DNA from: Hoeflea sp. BAL378
GTDB taxonomy: Bacteria > Pseudomonadota > Alphaproteobacteria > Rhizobiales > Rhizobiaceae
Reading direction: 5' to 3'
Assembly: GCF_000759435.1 (NCBI RefSeq)
Contig: NZ_JRJG01000038.1
Location: 1-64,000, forward strand
Length of the DNA stretch: 64,000 nt
The notes under the pieces are model-generated. The model had not been told where the DNA came from. It made no database searches and was given only the letters and a program-made list of their open reading frames with translations. Made by a program: the position numbers and the translations under genes. Of the stretch, positions 53,302 to 62,690 are shown piece by piece (position 1 is the stretch's first letter; each line of letters begins with the position of its first letter).

Positions 53302-54243
53302 ATGATCTATATAAGCGAGGAAGACTCCGCGGCGCTGATTTCGCACGAAATCGCCTATGAGGCCGTTCGCGCAGCACTTGTGGCGGCCGTGAGCGCCGAG
53401 GGGCGCGTCTTTCCTGCCGTGCTGGGCCGTTCCGCTTCGCCGACCAACACCTTCTCGATCAAGTCGGGCTCCTCGGACCATCTGACCGGCGTGAAGGTCG
53501 GTTCGTTCTGGTCCAAGAACCCCGAACGCAGGTTGCCGCGCCACAATTCGACGATTGTCCTGCTCGACCAGGAGATCGGCCGACTGAGCGCCGTCGTCGA
53601 GGCGGGGACCGCAAATGCCTACAGGACGGCCGCCGCCGATGCCGTGGCGGCCGATCTCCTGGCCCGCAAGGATGCCCGGACGCTGACGATATTCGGGGCC
53701 GGAAACCAGGCGCGCTACGAGGTCCTGGCCCTCGCGCGCATCCGCCCGATCGACATCGTCCATGTGGTCGCCCGGCCTTCGGAGCGGCGCGACGCCTTCG
53801 TGGAGCTGTTGCGGGCGAACGGCCTGAATGCGCGGGTCGCCGCGGCAGAGGAGGCGGTGTCCTCGTCGGATATCGTCGTTACCGCAACGCCGGCGCGCGA
53901 AGCCCTGTTCGAGGCAGGCTGGGTCCGGCCCGGCACGCACGTTGCCAGCATGGGCTCGGACGCTCCTGGAAAGCACGAACTGCCGACCCAACTCATGGCA
54001 ACCGCCGATCTGTTTTGCGACCTGCCGTCGCAATCGGTCATGATCGGGGATTTTCAGCATATCCGCGATCGGGTCGCCAATGGCGAAATCGCCCTTACTG
54101 CCATCGGCGACGTCATCAAGGGGACTGCAGCCGGACGCAAATCCGACGACGCGATCACGGTCTTCGACAGCTCCGGGATCGCACTGCAGGATCTCTACAT
54201 CGCCGATGCCCTGATCAAGGCAAGGATGCAGAGCGCCACCTGA
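53302..54243 (+). CDS. Ornithine cyclodeaminase/mu-crystallin family protein
   Basis: 313-residue NAD(P)-dependent enzyme. The Rossmann motif is TIFGAGNQARYEVLAL, preceded by EAGTANAYRTAAADAVAADLLA with the conserved Arg, and GTHVASMGSDAPGKHELP follows. Relatives are ornithine cyclodeaminase, ketimine reductase, alanine dehydrogenase and iminosuccinate reductase (BhcD). ATG 53302 with AGAGGGA upstream; the open frame begins at 53155 but that stretch is not family-like. Divergent from the GNAT-DSD1-ALDH group, so it may act on the imine or oxo acid formed there. Confidence 0.88.
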   Translation: MIYISEEDSAALISHEIAYEAVRAALVAAVSAEGRVFPAVLGRSASPTNTFSIKSGSSDHLTGVKVGSFWSKNPERRLPRHNSTIVLLDQEIGRLSAVVEAGTANAYRTAAADAVAADLLARKDARTLTIFGAGNQARYEVLALARIRPIDIVHVVARPSERRDAFVELLRANGLNARVAAAEEAVSSSDIVVTATPAREALFEAGWVRPGTHVASMGSDAPGKHELPTQLMATADLFCDLPSQSVMIGDFQHIRDRVANGEIALTAIGDVIKGTAAGRKSDDAITVFDSSGIALQDLYIADALIKARMQSAT

Positions 54244-54720
54244 CCGGTTCACTCCGGCAGGTTCGCCGTCCATTTACGCAGGCATGGACCATGGGCCTTT
54301 GACCGGTAGCGAACCCGCAGGAGCCTGCGTCCGGCCTGCGCAAGACACGTCGCGGTGACTCCGGATCTGGCTCAAACCAAACTACGACGGCACGTGCCCG
54401 AGCCCCTCCGTGGGCGCCTGCATCCATAGGCATGGCTTATGAGGTGACCTGTAACCGGTCTTGGACAGCTTGCCCCTGCGCTGTTTGACTTCAGCATTCA
54501 GGAATACGGGCGAGAGGAAAGCCATATGCATGTCATCGTTCCGGGTCGCGGATAGATGGAGACAGCCCCGGCCTGTTTCCGGCCCGAGGCGGCGCCTGCC
54601 TCACGTTGTTGGTGTTCGACGGGGTCGGTGCGTGGGCGACGCGATGGCGGAACCCGTCGCGAGGGGCAAACGCGAGACTTCCCTTCCGGCATTTCCTATC
54701 GGCCGGTTGACGGTGCGGGT
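54244..54720. other. Intergenic region between convergent genes
   Basis: 477 bases with no supported gene; open frames here (for example 54461-54724) have no ribosome site. A compact palindrome CGCAGG-AG-CCTGCG at 54316-54329 may be part of a terminator for the plus-strand gene. Nothing else is seen. Confidence 0.4.
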
Positions 54721-56046
54721 CTAGAACTTCGCGACCTTGCCCCATTGGCTCTGCCGGAAACGGTCGAGCCGGTATTGCGCGACCTCGGTGATCGGCGGCC
54801 GCCCCAGCGCCAGATCGGCGACAAGGTGGCCGACCCCGGGGCCGATGCCGAAGCCATGCCCCGACAGACCGGCGGCAAGAATCAGCCCGCCAATCCCGAC
54901 ATCGGCGTCGATCACCGGCACGCCGTCGGGGGTGGTGTCGATATAGCCGGCCCAACTCGCCTGCACCGGACTGTCGCGCAGGGCCGGCAGCAGGCGGCGT
55001 GCGCGGCGCAAGGTCTCCGCGACCAGCGCCTGCGAGGGGCGCGGATCGAGAATGCGCATCCGCTCCATCGGCGTCTCCCGGTCCATCGCCCACCGCGCGC
55101 GGGTCTCGAACCCGCTGCGCCATCCCTGCAGCCCGCCCGGGCGCAGCGCGCGCCAGCGCTTGGCGAACATCGGCAGGAAATCCTTTGCGCCCATCATGGC
55201 GCCGGGGGTCAGGTCGAGGTGTCCGCGCCCCGAAATCGCAAGCGTATGGCCTCCGTCGCCACGCCTTGTGACGGAGACCGCAGCCGTGTGCAGGGCGCTC
55301 GGCACGCCCTCGGCCCCCGGCGCTACCGAGAGGATCGAACTGCGGATGGCCGCCTGGGGAAAGGTGACGCCCAACTGATGCAGGAAGCTGCCGGCCCAGG
55401 CGCCGCCCGCCATCACCACCTGTCGGGTCGCGATCACGCCGCGCTCGGTGATCACTCCGCAAACCGCACCCGCCGCCAGTTCGAGCCCGCGGGCTGCACA
55501 GTTCTGCACGACCCGGCCGCCGTGCTTGCCGACGCCCTTGGCGATCAGCGGCGCGGCCCGCGCCGGATCGGCAATGCCATCGGTCGGCGACCAGACGCCG
55601 CCGAGCCAGCTCCGGCCGGTGGCCGCGCCGCGCCCGGTCGCCTCGGCCGCGCCCAGCATGCGCGTGTCGATACCCTCGCCGCGGGCGAACCGGCCCCAGG
55701 CGGCCCAGCCCTCAAGCTCGGACTCTGTGTTGGACAGGTACAGAAGCCCGCAGCGGCGAAAGCCGAGATCCTCGCCGATGTCGGCGGCCATCTCCTCCCA
55801 CAGCGCAAGGCTCCTGGTCGACAGCGGGAGCTCGCGCGCGTCGCGGTTCTGCTGCCGGCACCAGCCCCAGTTCCGGCTCGACTGTTCGGCGCCGACCAGG
55901 CCCTTTTCCAGAAGCACGACGGACTTGCCGGCCCTTGCAAGCCAGTAGGCCGCACTGACGCCGACGATTCCCGCGCCGATGACGACGCAATCAGCGGATG
56001 CAGGCAAGACGTCGGGTGTGGAAATCTGCATCAGGGGAGCGGGCAT
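54721..56046 (-). CDS. FAD-dependent oxidoreductase, DAO superfamily
   Basis: 441-residue flavoenzyme. FAD motif CVVIGAGIVGVSAAYWLARAGKSVVLLEKG, then AEQSSRNWGWCRQQNRDARELPLS, a block common in amino-acid/opine-oxidase-like DAO proteins, and C-terminal GLILAAGLSGHGFGIGPGVGHLVADL. Start ATG 56046 has GGAG 5-8 nt upstream on the minus strand; ATG 56058 is an alternative. Divergent from an Lrp/AsnC gene, the usual layout for an amino-acid-responsive operon. Candidate missing beta subunit for the HcnAB-like pair at 37690-39386. Confidence 0.87.
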   Translation of the reverse strand: MPAPLMQISTPDVLPASADCVVIGAGIVGVSAAYWLARAGKSVVLLEKGLVGAEQSSRNWGWCRQQNRDARELPLSTRSLALWEEMAADIGEDLGFRRCGLLYLSNTESELEGWAAWGRFARGEGIDTRMLGAAEATGRGAATGRSWLGGVWSPTDGIADPARAAPLIAKGVGKHGGRVVQNCAARGLELAAGAVCGVITERGVIATRQVVMAGGAWAGSFLHQLGVTFPQAAIRSSILSVAPGAEGVPSALHTAAVSVTRRGDGGHTLAISGRGHLDLTPGAMMGAKDFLPMFAKRWRALRPGGLQGWRSGFETRARWAMDRETPMERMRILDPRPSQALVAETLRRARRLLPALRDSPVQASWAGYIDTTPDGVPVIDADVGIGGLILAAGLSGHGFGIGPGVGHLVADLALGRPPITEVAQYRLDRFRQSQWGKVAKF

Positions 56047-56207
56047 CGGGGTCTCCATTCGATGCCGGGAGACTACCCGCGCCGCAGGAGCGGCATGTGC
56101 TGGATGCCGATACCGATCCGGCATTTTCTGTTAAATAGGCTTGACAGCATGAGGGCTCCGCCTTCTCACAGAGAATTCAGCGCCGCCCGAGCCGGAAGGA
56201 CGTAGAG

Positions 56208-56702
56208 ATGAATGCCCGCCTCAAACTGGACCGGATCGACCTCAAGATTCTCTCGGAATTGCAGCGCAATGGCCGGATCACGAATGTCGACCTGGCGGAG
56301 CGGGTGAACCTGTCCCCCTCACCCTGTCTGATGCGGGTGAAGAAGCTGCAGAAGGCGGGTTATATCACGGGCTACACCGGCCAGATCGACGTCGCCAAGC
56401 TCGGCGAGACCTTGACCGTCTTTACCGAATTCACGCTGAAAAACCATCGCCAGATCGACTTTGCCCGCTTCCAGGAAGCGGTGGGCAACATCGATAGCTG
56501 TGTCGAGTGCCATTTGATTTCCGGCGGCTACGACTACCTGGTCAAGTTCGTGGTGTCGGGAATCAGCGACTATCAGAACATCATCGAAGGGCTTATCGAC
56601 CGCGATGCCGGGATCGACAAATATTTCAGCTTCGTCGTGATCAAGACCCCCTTCGTCAAGAACCAGCTCCCGCTGACGCGGCTTTTCGCCGACCGGATCT
56701 GA
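56208..56702 (+). CDS. Lrp/AsnC-family transcriptional regulator
   Basis: 164-residue regulator: helix-turn-helix LDRIDLKILSELQRNGRITNVDLAERVNLSPSPCLMRVKKLQKAGYI and a C-terminal RAM (amino-acid-binding) domain ending in SFVVIKTPFVKNQLPL. GGAAGGA lies 8 nt before the ATG. The 161-bp region shared with the divergent DAO gene contains TTGACA at 56141-56146 on the plus strand. Members sense an amino acid and often activate a divergent oxidase (compare PutR, BkdR), so this protein probably controls the DAO gene. Confidence 0.92.
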   Translation: MNARLKLDRIDLKILSELQRNGRITNVDLAERVNLSPSPCLMRVKKLQKAGYITGYTGQIDVAKLGETLTVFTEFTLKNHRQIDFARFQEAVGNIDSCVECHLISGGYDYLVKFVVSGISDYQNIIEGLIDRDAGIDKYFSFVVIKTPFVKNQLPLTRLFADRI

Positions 56703-56733
56703 TTGGCGCCGGGCGGACGCCCATGGCTGGATG

Positions 56734-58398
56734 TCAGCGGTTCGAGAATGCGGCGAGCAGTTCCGGGTCCTGCTCCAGGCCCGAGAGCCAGCCGGTATCG
56801 AGTTGCGGCACCGAGGAAATCAGCAGCCGCGAATAGGGATGCCGGGCATCGGACGCCATCCGCGCCGCAGGGAGCGCCTCGACGACTTCGCCCTTGTACA
56901 TCACCAGGACATCCTGACAGATCGCCTGGACCGTCGACAGGTCATGGCTGATGAAGATGTAGCTCAGCCTGAGTTCGCGCTGCAGTTCCTTGAGGAGGTC
57001 GAGGATGGCGGCCGCCACCACCGAATCGAGCGCCGACGTGATTTCGTCGCACAGGATCAACTCCGGTTCTGCGGCAAGCGCCCGGGCAAGATTGATCCGC
57101 TGTTTCTGCCCCCCGGAGAGTTCCCCGGGCAGACGGTGTCGCAGCGCGGCGGGCAGACGCACCATGTCGAGCAGTTCGATCACCCGCGCTTCCCGCGCCC
57201 GTCCGGTCATGCCGTGATAGAAGGTGAGGGGCCGACCGAGGATTCGCTCGATCGAATGCGCCGGGTTGAGCGCCGTATCGGCAAGCTGGAACACGATCTG
57301 CATGATGCGCAGATCCTCCTTCGAGCGATCCGCAAGCGCGAGCTGCTGTTTCTTGCCGTCGAACAGGATATGGCCCCCATAGGCCGGGACGATCCCGGCG
57401 ATGGCCCGCGCCAGGGTCGACTTTCCCGAACCGGATTCGCCGATCACGCCCAGGTTGCGGCCGCGCTCCAGCTTGAAGCTCACATTCTTGAGGATCTTGA
57501 TCTGCGGCTCGCCGTTCATCACCAGGCCGTAGCCCGCAAACAGCCCGTCGACCTCGATGACCGGCTGCTCCTTGGGATCGCGTTCGAAGGCGGCGTGGAC
57601 CTGGGTCACCGGCTTGAACGCAGCCAGCAACTCCTTGGTATAGGGATGGGCGGGAGCATCCAGGATCTGCTGCGTGGCACCCTCTTCCTGGATTTCACCG
57701 TTCTTGAGCACGATGAGCCGGTCGGCGATCTGGGCCACAACGGCGAGATCGTGACTGACATAGACGCCGGATATGCCGCCCTTTGCCATCACCGACTTGA
57801 AGGCGCGCAACACCTCGATCTGGGTGGTGACATCGAGCGCGGTGGTGGGTTCATCGAAAATCACGAGCTGCGGATCGCCGATCAGCGCCATCGCCGCCGA
57901 CAGCCGCTGCAACTGTCCGCCGGAGACCTGGTGCGGATAGCGATTGCCGATGTTTTCCGGATCGGGCAGCGCCAGGGCCCTGAACAGGCCGACCGCCTTT
58001 TTCTCCGCCTCGGATCGTGACATCAGCTTGTGGATCGCCGAAATCTCGATCACCTGCTGCATCAGGCGCTGGCTCGGATTGAAGGCCGCCGCGGCCGATT
58101 GCGGCACATAGGACACCGCTGTCCCGCGCAGGTTCGCGCGGGCTTTCTCATTCATCGCGGTGATGTCGCTGGTTCCCACGCGAATATGGCCGCCGGTGAT
58201 TTCACAGCCGGTGCGGGTATGGCCCATCAGAGACAGCGCGATGGTGGTTTTGCCGGATCCGGATTCGCCGATCAGCGCGACGATCTCACCCGGCGCGATA
58301 TCGAAACTGACGCCCCTGATGATTTGCACCCTGCGGCCGGCATCTGTGGTGGCGCCGATCGTCAGATCGCGGACGGAAACGAGGGGAATGTCAGTCAT
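56734..58398 (-). CDS. Peptide/nickel-type ABC transporter ATP-binding protein (fused DppD-DppF)
   Basis: 554-residue ATPase with two complete ABC domains. Domain 1: GESGSGKTT, signature VSGGQLQRLSAAM, LVIFDEPTTALD. Domain 2: GESGSGKST, signature LSGGQKQRINLARAL, LILCDEITSALD. This fused form replaces separate DppD and DppF. GGAG lies 6 nt before ATG 58398; ATG 58401 is one codon earlier. It is the last gene of the transporter operon. Convergent with the Lrp-type gene. Confidence 0.92.
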   Translation of the reverse strand: MTDIPLVSVRDLTIGATTDAGRRVQIIRGVSFDIAPGEIVALIGESGSGKTTIALSLMGHTRTGCEITGGHIRVGTSDITAMNEKARANLRGTAVSYVPQSAAAAFNPSQRLMQQVIEISAIHKLMSRSEAEKKAVGLFRALALPDPENIGNRYPHQVSGGQLQRLSAAMALIGDPQLVIFDEPTTALDVTTQIEVLRAFKSVMAKGGISGVYVSHDLAVVAQIADRLIVLKNGEIQEEGATQQILDAPAHPYTKELLAAFKPVTQVHAAFERDPKEQPVIEVDGLFAGYGLVMNGEPQIKILKNVSFKLERGRNLGVIGESGSGKSTLARAIAGIVPAYGGHILFDGKKQQLALADRSKEDLRIMQIVFQLADTALNPAHSIERILGRPLTFYHGMTGRAREARVIELLDMVRLPAALRHRLPGELSGGQKQRINLARALAAEPELILCDEITSALDSVVAAAILDLLKELQRELRLSYIFISHDLSTVQAICQDVLVMYKGEVVEALPAARMASDARHPYSRLLISSVPQLDTGWLSGLEQDPELLAAFSNR

Positions 58399-59255
58399 CA
58401 TTCGCTCCTGTCGCGGATCTTGATGGGAAGGTTGTCGATGAACATGTTGACTGAAATGGTCAGCGAGGCGATCGCGATCGAGGGGAAGACCACCGCGGGG
58501 GAACTGAGGGACAGGCCCTCGATATTCTCACGCACCAATGCGCCCCAGTCGGCATTGGGCGGCTGAACGCCCAGACCGAGGAAGGACAGCCCGGACAGCA
58601 CCAGGACGATGAAGACGAAGCGGAGCCCCAGATCGGCCAGGACCGGACCGATGATGTTGGGGAAGATCTCGTGCAGGATCAGATAAGACGTGCGCTCGCC
58701 GCGGGCCCGGGCGACGGTGACGAAATCCATCGTGTTGACATTGACCGCCAAAGCCCGCGCAAAGCGATAGGCGCCGGGCAGGTAGATCGCGGCGAGCGTC
58801 AGGATCAGCACCGGAATGGACGAGCCCACGGCCGCGACCACGACGAGCCCGAACAATAGCGACGGGATGCCGTTGAACGCATCGAGCATGCGCGACAGGA
58901 GGATGTCGAACCAGCCGCCGATCACCGCCGCCGCCATCCCGAAAATCACGCCGGTGGTGCAGGCGAGCGTCACCGAAGCGAGCGAGATGCCGACTGTGTA
59001 GCGCGCGCTCATCAGGATGCGCGACAGCATATCCCGGCCCAGATAGTCGGTGCCCAGCCAGAACTGGTGGCTCATCGGGCCGAAATAGTCCCAGTCGACG
59101 ATCTCGCCGATGGGATAGGGCGTCAGCCAGGGAGCGAAGATCGCCACCAGCGCCCACAGGACGATGATCGTCAGGCCGATGCGGCCGATCCAGTTGAAGG
59201 AATACCCGAGATTGCGCGGCGTCGGCAGTCGGAGAGTGAGCATCTTCTCGGTCAT
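58398..59255 (-). CDS. Peptide-type ABC transporter permease (DppC-like)
   Basis: 285-residue inner-membrane permease with about six hydrophobic helices. DppC-family blocks are WLGTDYLGRDMLSRILMSARYTVG near residue 70, the EAA loop DFVTVARARGERTSYLILHEIFPNIIGPVL and FLGLGVQPPNADWGALV. The start overlaps the DppB-like stop by one base and its stop overlaps the ATPase start. Confidence 0.92.
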   Translation of the reverse strand: MTEKMLTLRLPTPRNLGYSFNWIGRIGLTIIVLWALVAIFAPWLTPYPIGEIVDWDYFGPMSHQFWLGTDYLGRDMLSRILMSARYTVGISLASVTLACTTGVIFGMAAAVIGGWFDILLSRMLDAFNGIPSLLFGLVVVAAVGSSIPVLILTLAAIYLPGAYRFARALAVNVNTMDFVTVARARGERTSYLILHEIFPNIIGPVLADLGLRFVFIVLVLSGLSFLGLGVQPPNADWGALVRENIEGLSLSSPAVVFPSIAIASLTISVNMFIDNLPIKIRDRSE

Positions 59256-60214
59256 CAGTGACGTAGCCTCGGGTTTGCAAGGATGGCAATCATGTCCGCC
59301 AGCGTGATCAGCGACAGGTAACTGATGCAGAAGATCATCGCGCAGGACTGGATCAGCGGCAGATCACGGGTCGAGACGGCGTCGACCATCAGTTTGGCGA
59401 TGCCGGGATAGTTGAAAATGGTCTCGACGATGATCACGCCGCCGACCAGGTAGCTCAACGACAGGGCGACCGCGTTCGCAATCGGGCCCAGGGCATTGGG
59501 CAGGGCGTGCCTGAGCACCATCCGGCTGCGCGAGGCGCCCTTGAGCAGGGCCATCTCGACATAGGGCGTGTTGATCGTGTCGATCACCGCAGCGCGGGTC
59601 ATCCGGATCATCTGCGCCGAGACAACGCAGCTCAGGGTGATGACGGGCATCGCATAGCCGCGCAGCATGGCGCCCCAGGAGTCCACCTCCACGCCGTAGC
59701 TCAGGGCCGGCAACCAGCCGAGCCAGACCGCGAAGATCAGCACGGCGAGGGTGGCGATCATGAATTCGGGGACTGAAATCACCGAGATCGTCAGGATGGA
59801 TACGACCCGATCGAAGAGGGAGCCGCGCGCCATGGCGGCGCCGATCCCCAGGCTCAGGGCGATCGGTACGGTAAACAGCGTGGTCACGCCGGCCAGTTTG
59901 AGCGAACTGATCAACCGGCCTCCGATCAACTGACTGACCGGCATGTTGTTAACGTAGGAGGTTCCAAGGTCCCCCGTGGCCAGCCCCGCCAGCCACGACA
60001 GGAACCGGTAGATCGCGGGCTCGTTCAACCCCATCGCTTCGCGCAGCCCGGCCACGGCTTCCGGCGTCGCCGCCTGTCCCAGCAGGATCTGGGCAACGTC
60101 TCCGGGCAGGAGGTCGGTGGCAAAGAACACCGCGAACGACACGATGACCAATGTGATCAGTGCAATTCCTAGGCGCTGGGCGACCAGGAAATAGGGGATG
60201 AACGAAGCGGGCAA
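59255..60214 (-). CDS. Peptide-type ABC transporter permease (DppB-like)
   Basis: 319-residue permease. N-terminal FLVAQRLGIALITLVIVSFAVFFATDLLPGD, EAA-type loop PYVEMALLKGASRSRMVLRHALPNALGPI, and VGGVIIVETIFNYPGIAKLMVDAV, all standard for DppB/OppB. It forms the channel with the DppC-like protein. It follows the binding-protein gene on the minus strand after a 69-nt gap that holds a strong hairpin. Confidence 0.92.
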   Translation of the reverse strand: MPASFIPYFLVAQRLGIALITLVIVSFAVFFATDLLPGDVAQILLGQAATPEAVAGLREAMGLNEPAIYRFLSWLAGLATGDLGTSYVNNMPVSQLIGGRLISSLKLAGVTTLFTVPIALSLGIGAAMARGSLFDRVVSILTISVISVPEFMIATLAVLIFAVWLGWLPALSYGVEVDSWGAMLRGYAMPVITLSCVVSAQMIRMTRAAVIDTINTPYVEMALLKGASRSRMVLRHALPNALGPIANAVALSLSYLVGGVIIVETIFNYPGIAKLMVDAVSTRDLPLIQSCAMIFCISYLSLITLADMIAILANPRLRH

Positions 60215-60237
60215 ATGACACCTTCCTGTTGCGGATG

Positions 60238-60269
60238 GATCCGCGGGAAGCCTGTGGCTCCCGCGGATC
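60238..60269 (-). terminator. Intercistronic hairpin between binding-protein and permease genes
   Basis: Perfect 11-bp repeat GATCCGCGGGA / TCCCGCGGATC; the loop can fold further by GCC/GGC pairs. No T-run follows on the minus strand. It probably stabilises or attenuates the mRNA so that the binding protein is made in excess. Confidence 0.6.
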
Positions 60270-60283
60270 GCTATGGTCAGGGA

Positions 60284-61897
60284 TCAGGCTTCCAGCCAGA
60301 CGTGCTCGGCGAAAACATACCCCATCATGCCGCCGAGCGGGTTCGATTTCAGCCCGCCCAGTTTCGACGAGACTGCATCGACATTCGAGATGTAGGCGGG
60401 AATGACCGTGCCGGCGTCGTTGGAGATCATCTCCTGCATTTCCCAATAGATCTCGGTCCGCTTGGTTTCGTCCAGCGCACCGCGGGCTTCGACCATCATC
60501 TTATCGAATTTCTCCGATTTGTACTGGCTTTCGTTCCAGGGCGCATCCGAGGCATAGAGCAGAGAGAACAGGATGTCGGGGGTCGGGCGGGGGTTGATGT
60601 TGCCGAAGTGGACCGGCGCCTTCAGCCAGTAGTTCGACCAGTAGCCGTCCGAAGGCATGCGCTGCACGTCGAGGTTCATGCCGATCTGGGCGCCGGCCTG
60701 CTGCACGACGACCGCCATATCCACCGAGGAGCCTGCGGCCTCGGAGGCAATGACAGGGATCGTCTGGCCGAGAAGACCCGCCTTGTCGAACAGGCTTTTC
60801 GCACGCTCGGGATCGTAGTCCCTCGGCTTCAGGTTCGGGTTGTGATAGCGGCTCGCCGCCGAAATGGGCTGGTCATTGCCGATTTCGGCAAAGCCGCGGA
60901 GCACCGATTTCTGGATCGCCTCGCGGTCGATCAGGTATTTCATGCCTTCGATGAAGCCCGCCTTGCTGCCCGGATCCAGGTCGAGACGGATGTTGAGGTC
61001 GGTGTAATTGCCCGAGGTCGAGACCGAGGTGCGCACCGTGTCGTGACCTTCGAGCATGCGCAAGGAACGGGGGTTGATCGCGGCGGCCAGATGAATATCG
61101 CCCGACAGGAGCGCATTGACGCGGGCATTGTTGTCGGTGATCGCGAAGAACTCGAAACTGTCGAGATAGGGGCCTTCGGACTTGAAGTAGTTCGGATTCT
61201 TCACCGCGACGGATTTCACGCCCGGCTCGAAGGTCTCGCAGAGGAAGGCGCCGGTGCCGTTGGCCTTGGCGAAATCGGTGGTGCCGTCGGCGATGATCAT
61301 GAAGTGGTGCAGCGCAAGGATCGTCGGCAGATCGGCGTTGGCCGTGGCGAGCACGATCTTGACCGTGGTGTCGTCCAGCTTCGAGACTTCGGTGATCTGC
61401 TTGGCGATCGAGTTGACCTTGGAGCCGACGGCCTCGTCGAGATGACGCTTGAGCGAATAGATGACGTCATCGGAATTCAGCGTATGGCCGTCGTGGAACA
61501 GAACGCCTTTCTTCAGCTTGACCTCCCAGGTCACGGCGTCATCGGTCGAAATGCTGTCGGCCAGCTCCATCTCGACCTCGCCTGCCTCGTTGAGGAAGGT
61601 CAGGCGGTTGTAGAAGGCGCAGCAGCGCACATAGTCGGTCGACAGCGAGGCCTTCGCCGGATCGAGCGTATCGGCCGTGGAGGACGACCAGCCGGCCGCC
61701 TTCAGATGGCCGCCGGAGACCGGGGTCGCTGCGACAGCGCGGCCCGCACTCAACAGCAGCGAGCCTCCCGCGGCGATGCCGACGCCGGAAGCCAGCATCA
61801 TTTTCAAAAGCTCGCGGCGCGACGCACCCCGGCGGATTGCATGTTCGACCATCGCATCATCACGGCCAGTCCAATTGGTAGGAATTTTATTGGTCAT
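60284..61897 (-). CDS. Peptide-type ABC transporter substrate-binding protein, Tat-exported
   Basis: 537-residue family 5 binding protein (SBP_bac_5). The N-terminus carries a twin-arginine signal: SRRELLKM with R27-R28, a hydrophobic stretch and likely cleavage after AVA at about residue 56. The mature part has DTLDPAKASLSTDYV, VTWEVKLKKGVLFHDGHTLNSDDVIYSL and TGAFLCETFEPG. ATG 61897 has AGGAAA 6 nt upstream. Tat export means that it folds in the cytoplasm first, which is unusual among DppA-like proteins but known in alphaproteobacteria. Substrate could be a peptide, opine or glycoside-like compound. Confidence 0.9.
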   Translation of the reverse strand: MTNKIPTNWTGRDDAMVEHAIRRGASRRELLKMMLASGVGIAAGGSLLLSAGRAVAATPVSGGHLKAAGWSSSTADTLDPAKASLSTDYVRCCAFYNRLTFLNEAGEVEMELADSISTDDAVTWEVKLKKGVLFHDGHTLNSDDVIYSLKRHLDEAVGSKVNSIAKQITEVSKLDDTTVKIVLATANADLPTILALHHFMIIADGTTDFAKANGTGAFLCETFEPGVKSVAVKNPNYFKSEGPYLDSFEFFAITDNNARVNALLSGDIHLAAAINPRSLRMLEGHDTVRTSVSTSGNYTDLNIRLDLDPGSKAGFIEGMKYLIDREAIQKSVLRGFAEIGNDQPISAASRYHNPNLKPRDYDPERAKSLFDKAGLLGQTIPVIASEAAGSSVDMAVVVQQAGAQIGMNLDVQRMPSDGYWSNYWLKAPVHFGNINPRPTPDILFSLLYASDAPWNESQYKSEKFDKMMVEARGALDETKRTEIYWEMQEMISNDAGTVIPAYISNVDAVSSKLGGLKSNPLGGMMGYVFAEHVWLEA

Positions 61898-61958
61898 TGC
61901 GGCTTTCCTGTTGCTAGGGGCCCGGTTGCTTCTCCTGGCGGTCCGGGCGGTGGTAAAT

Positions 61959-62690
61959 TCAGACGTCAAACGCCTCTTCGGCGGCGTCGGCCAGCTCGAT
62001 CAGCGCGTGAAAATGATAGTCGGGCTCGGTGAAAGCCTCCGGCTCGATCGTGGCGCCGTAGCCGGCCTGCGCGTGGCGGCGCTGGATCCAGGCGTTGGTC
62101 ATGCCGAGCGCCCGCGATATCCCGATGTCGTGATACTGGCTTTGCGCCGTGTGCAGGATATCATCCTTGTCGCCGCCATCCTTCGCAACATGCTCGAAGA
62201 CCTGGTGAAAGAAGGCCGGGTCGGGCTTTTCGGTGCCGGTATCGTCCGTGGTGAAGCCTGCCCAGAACGGAAAACCCAGCTTTGCCTCATATTTCTCGAA
62301 GGCCCAGCGGCGCGCGTTGGTCATGGCGATGAGCTTGTAGCGGGCCTTGAGCTTCATCATCGCCGCAACCGAGTCCGGGAACGGGCTGGCGTCGCCGACC
62401 CGGTCAATCATCAACTGGCGATACGCTTCCGTGTCGGGCAGATCGAAGGCCGCCGCGATCTTCGAATAGCAGCGCCCCAGATCGTCCGGGTAGCGCCCCG
62501 CCCCCGGCTCGTAGCGGGCGTCACGATAGACCGAGAGCGCGGCCTCGCCATCGATCTCACGGCCCTCGAGCGCGGCGATTTCGGCCAGCCCGCCCTTGAT
62601 CGCACCCTCGAAGTCGATCAACGTGCCCACCACATCAAATGTGACGTAGGAAAATGCGGTCAGTGGTTTTACGGCGGGTTCTCTCACCAT
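61959..62690 (-). CDS. HAD-family hydrolase, haloacid dehalogenase type II-like
   Basis: 243-residue hydrolase. Motif I is FDVVGTLID with the nucleophile D19; motif II is in MTNARRW; motif III/IV region has EKPDPAFFHQVF and HTAQSQYHDIGISRALGM. The cap inserted after motif I is helical as in type II haloacid dehalogenases. It is 61 nt upstream of the binding-protein gene on the same strand, so it may be first in the operon. Could dehalogenate a 2-haloacid or dephosphorylate a small molecule; the second-position residue (V21 where phosphatases usually have Asp) favours dehalogenase-like chemistry. Confidence 0.82.
   Translation of the reverse strand: MVREPAVKPLTAFSYVTFDVVGTLIDFEGAIKGGLAEIAALEGREIDGEAALSVYRDARYEPGAGRYPDDLGRCYSKIAAAFDLPDTEAYRQLMIDRVGDASPFPDSVAAMMKLKARYKLIAMTNARRWAFEKYEAKLGFPFWAGFTTDDTGTEKPDPAFFHQVFEHVAKDGGDKDDILHTAQSQYHDIGISRALGMTNAWIQRRHAQAGYGATIEPEAFTEPDYHFHALIELADAAEEAFDV

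Noticed and set aside
50920-54243. Beta-hydroxyaspartate cycle (BhcABCD) locus
   Set aside because: The DSD1-like and ornithine-cyclodeaminase-family genes recall BhcC and BhcD, but the first does not closely resemble BhcC and no BhcA aminotransferase or BhcB dehydratase is in the window.
60215-62032. 605-codon plus-strand open frame across the peptide-binding-protein gene
   Set aside because: It mirrors the codon pattern of the minus-strand gene and has no recognisable family or ribosome site.
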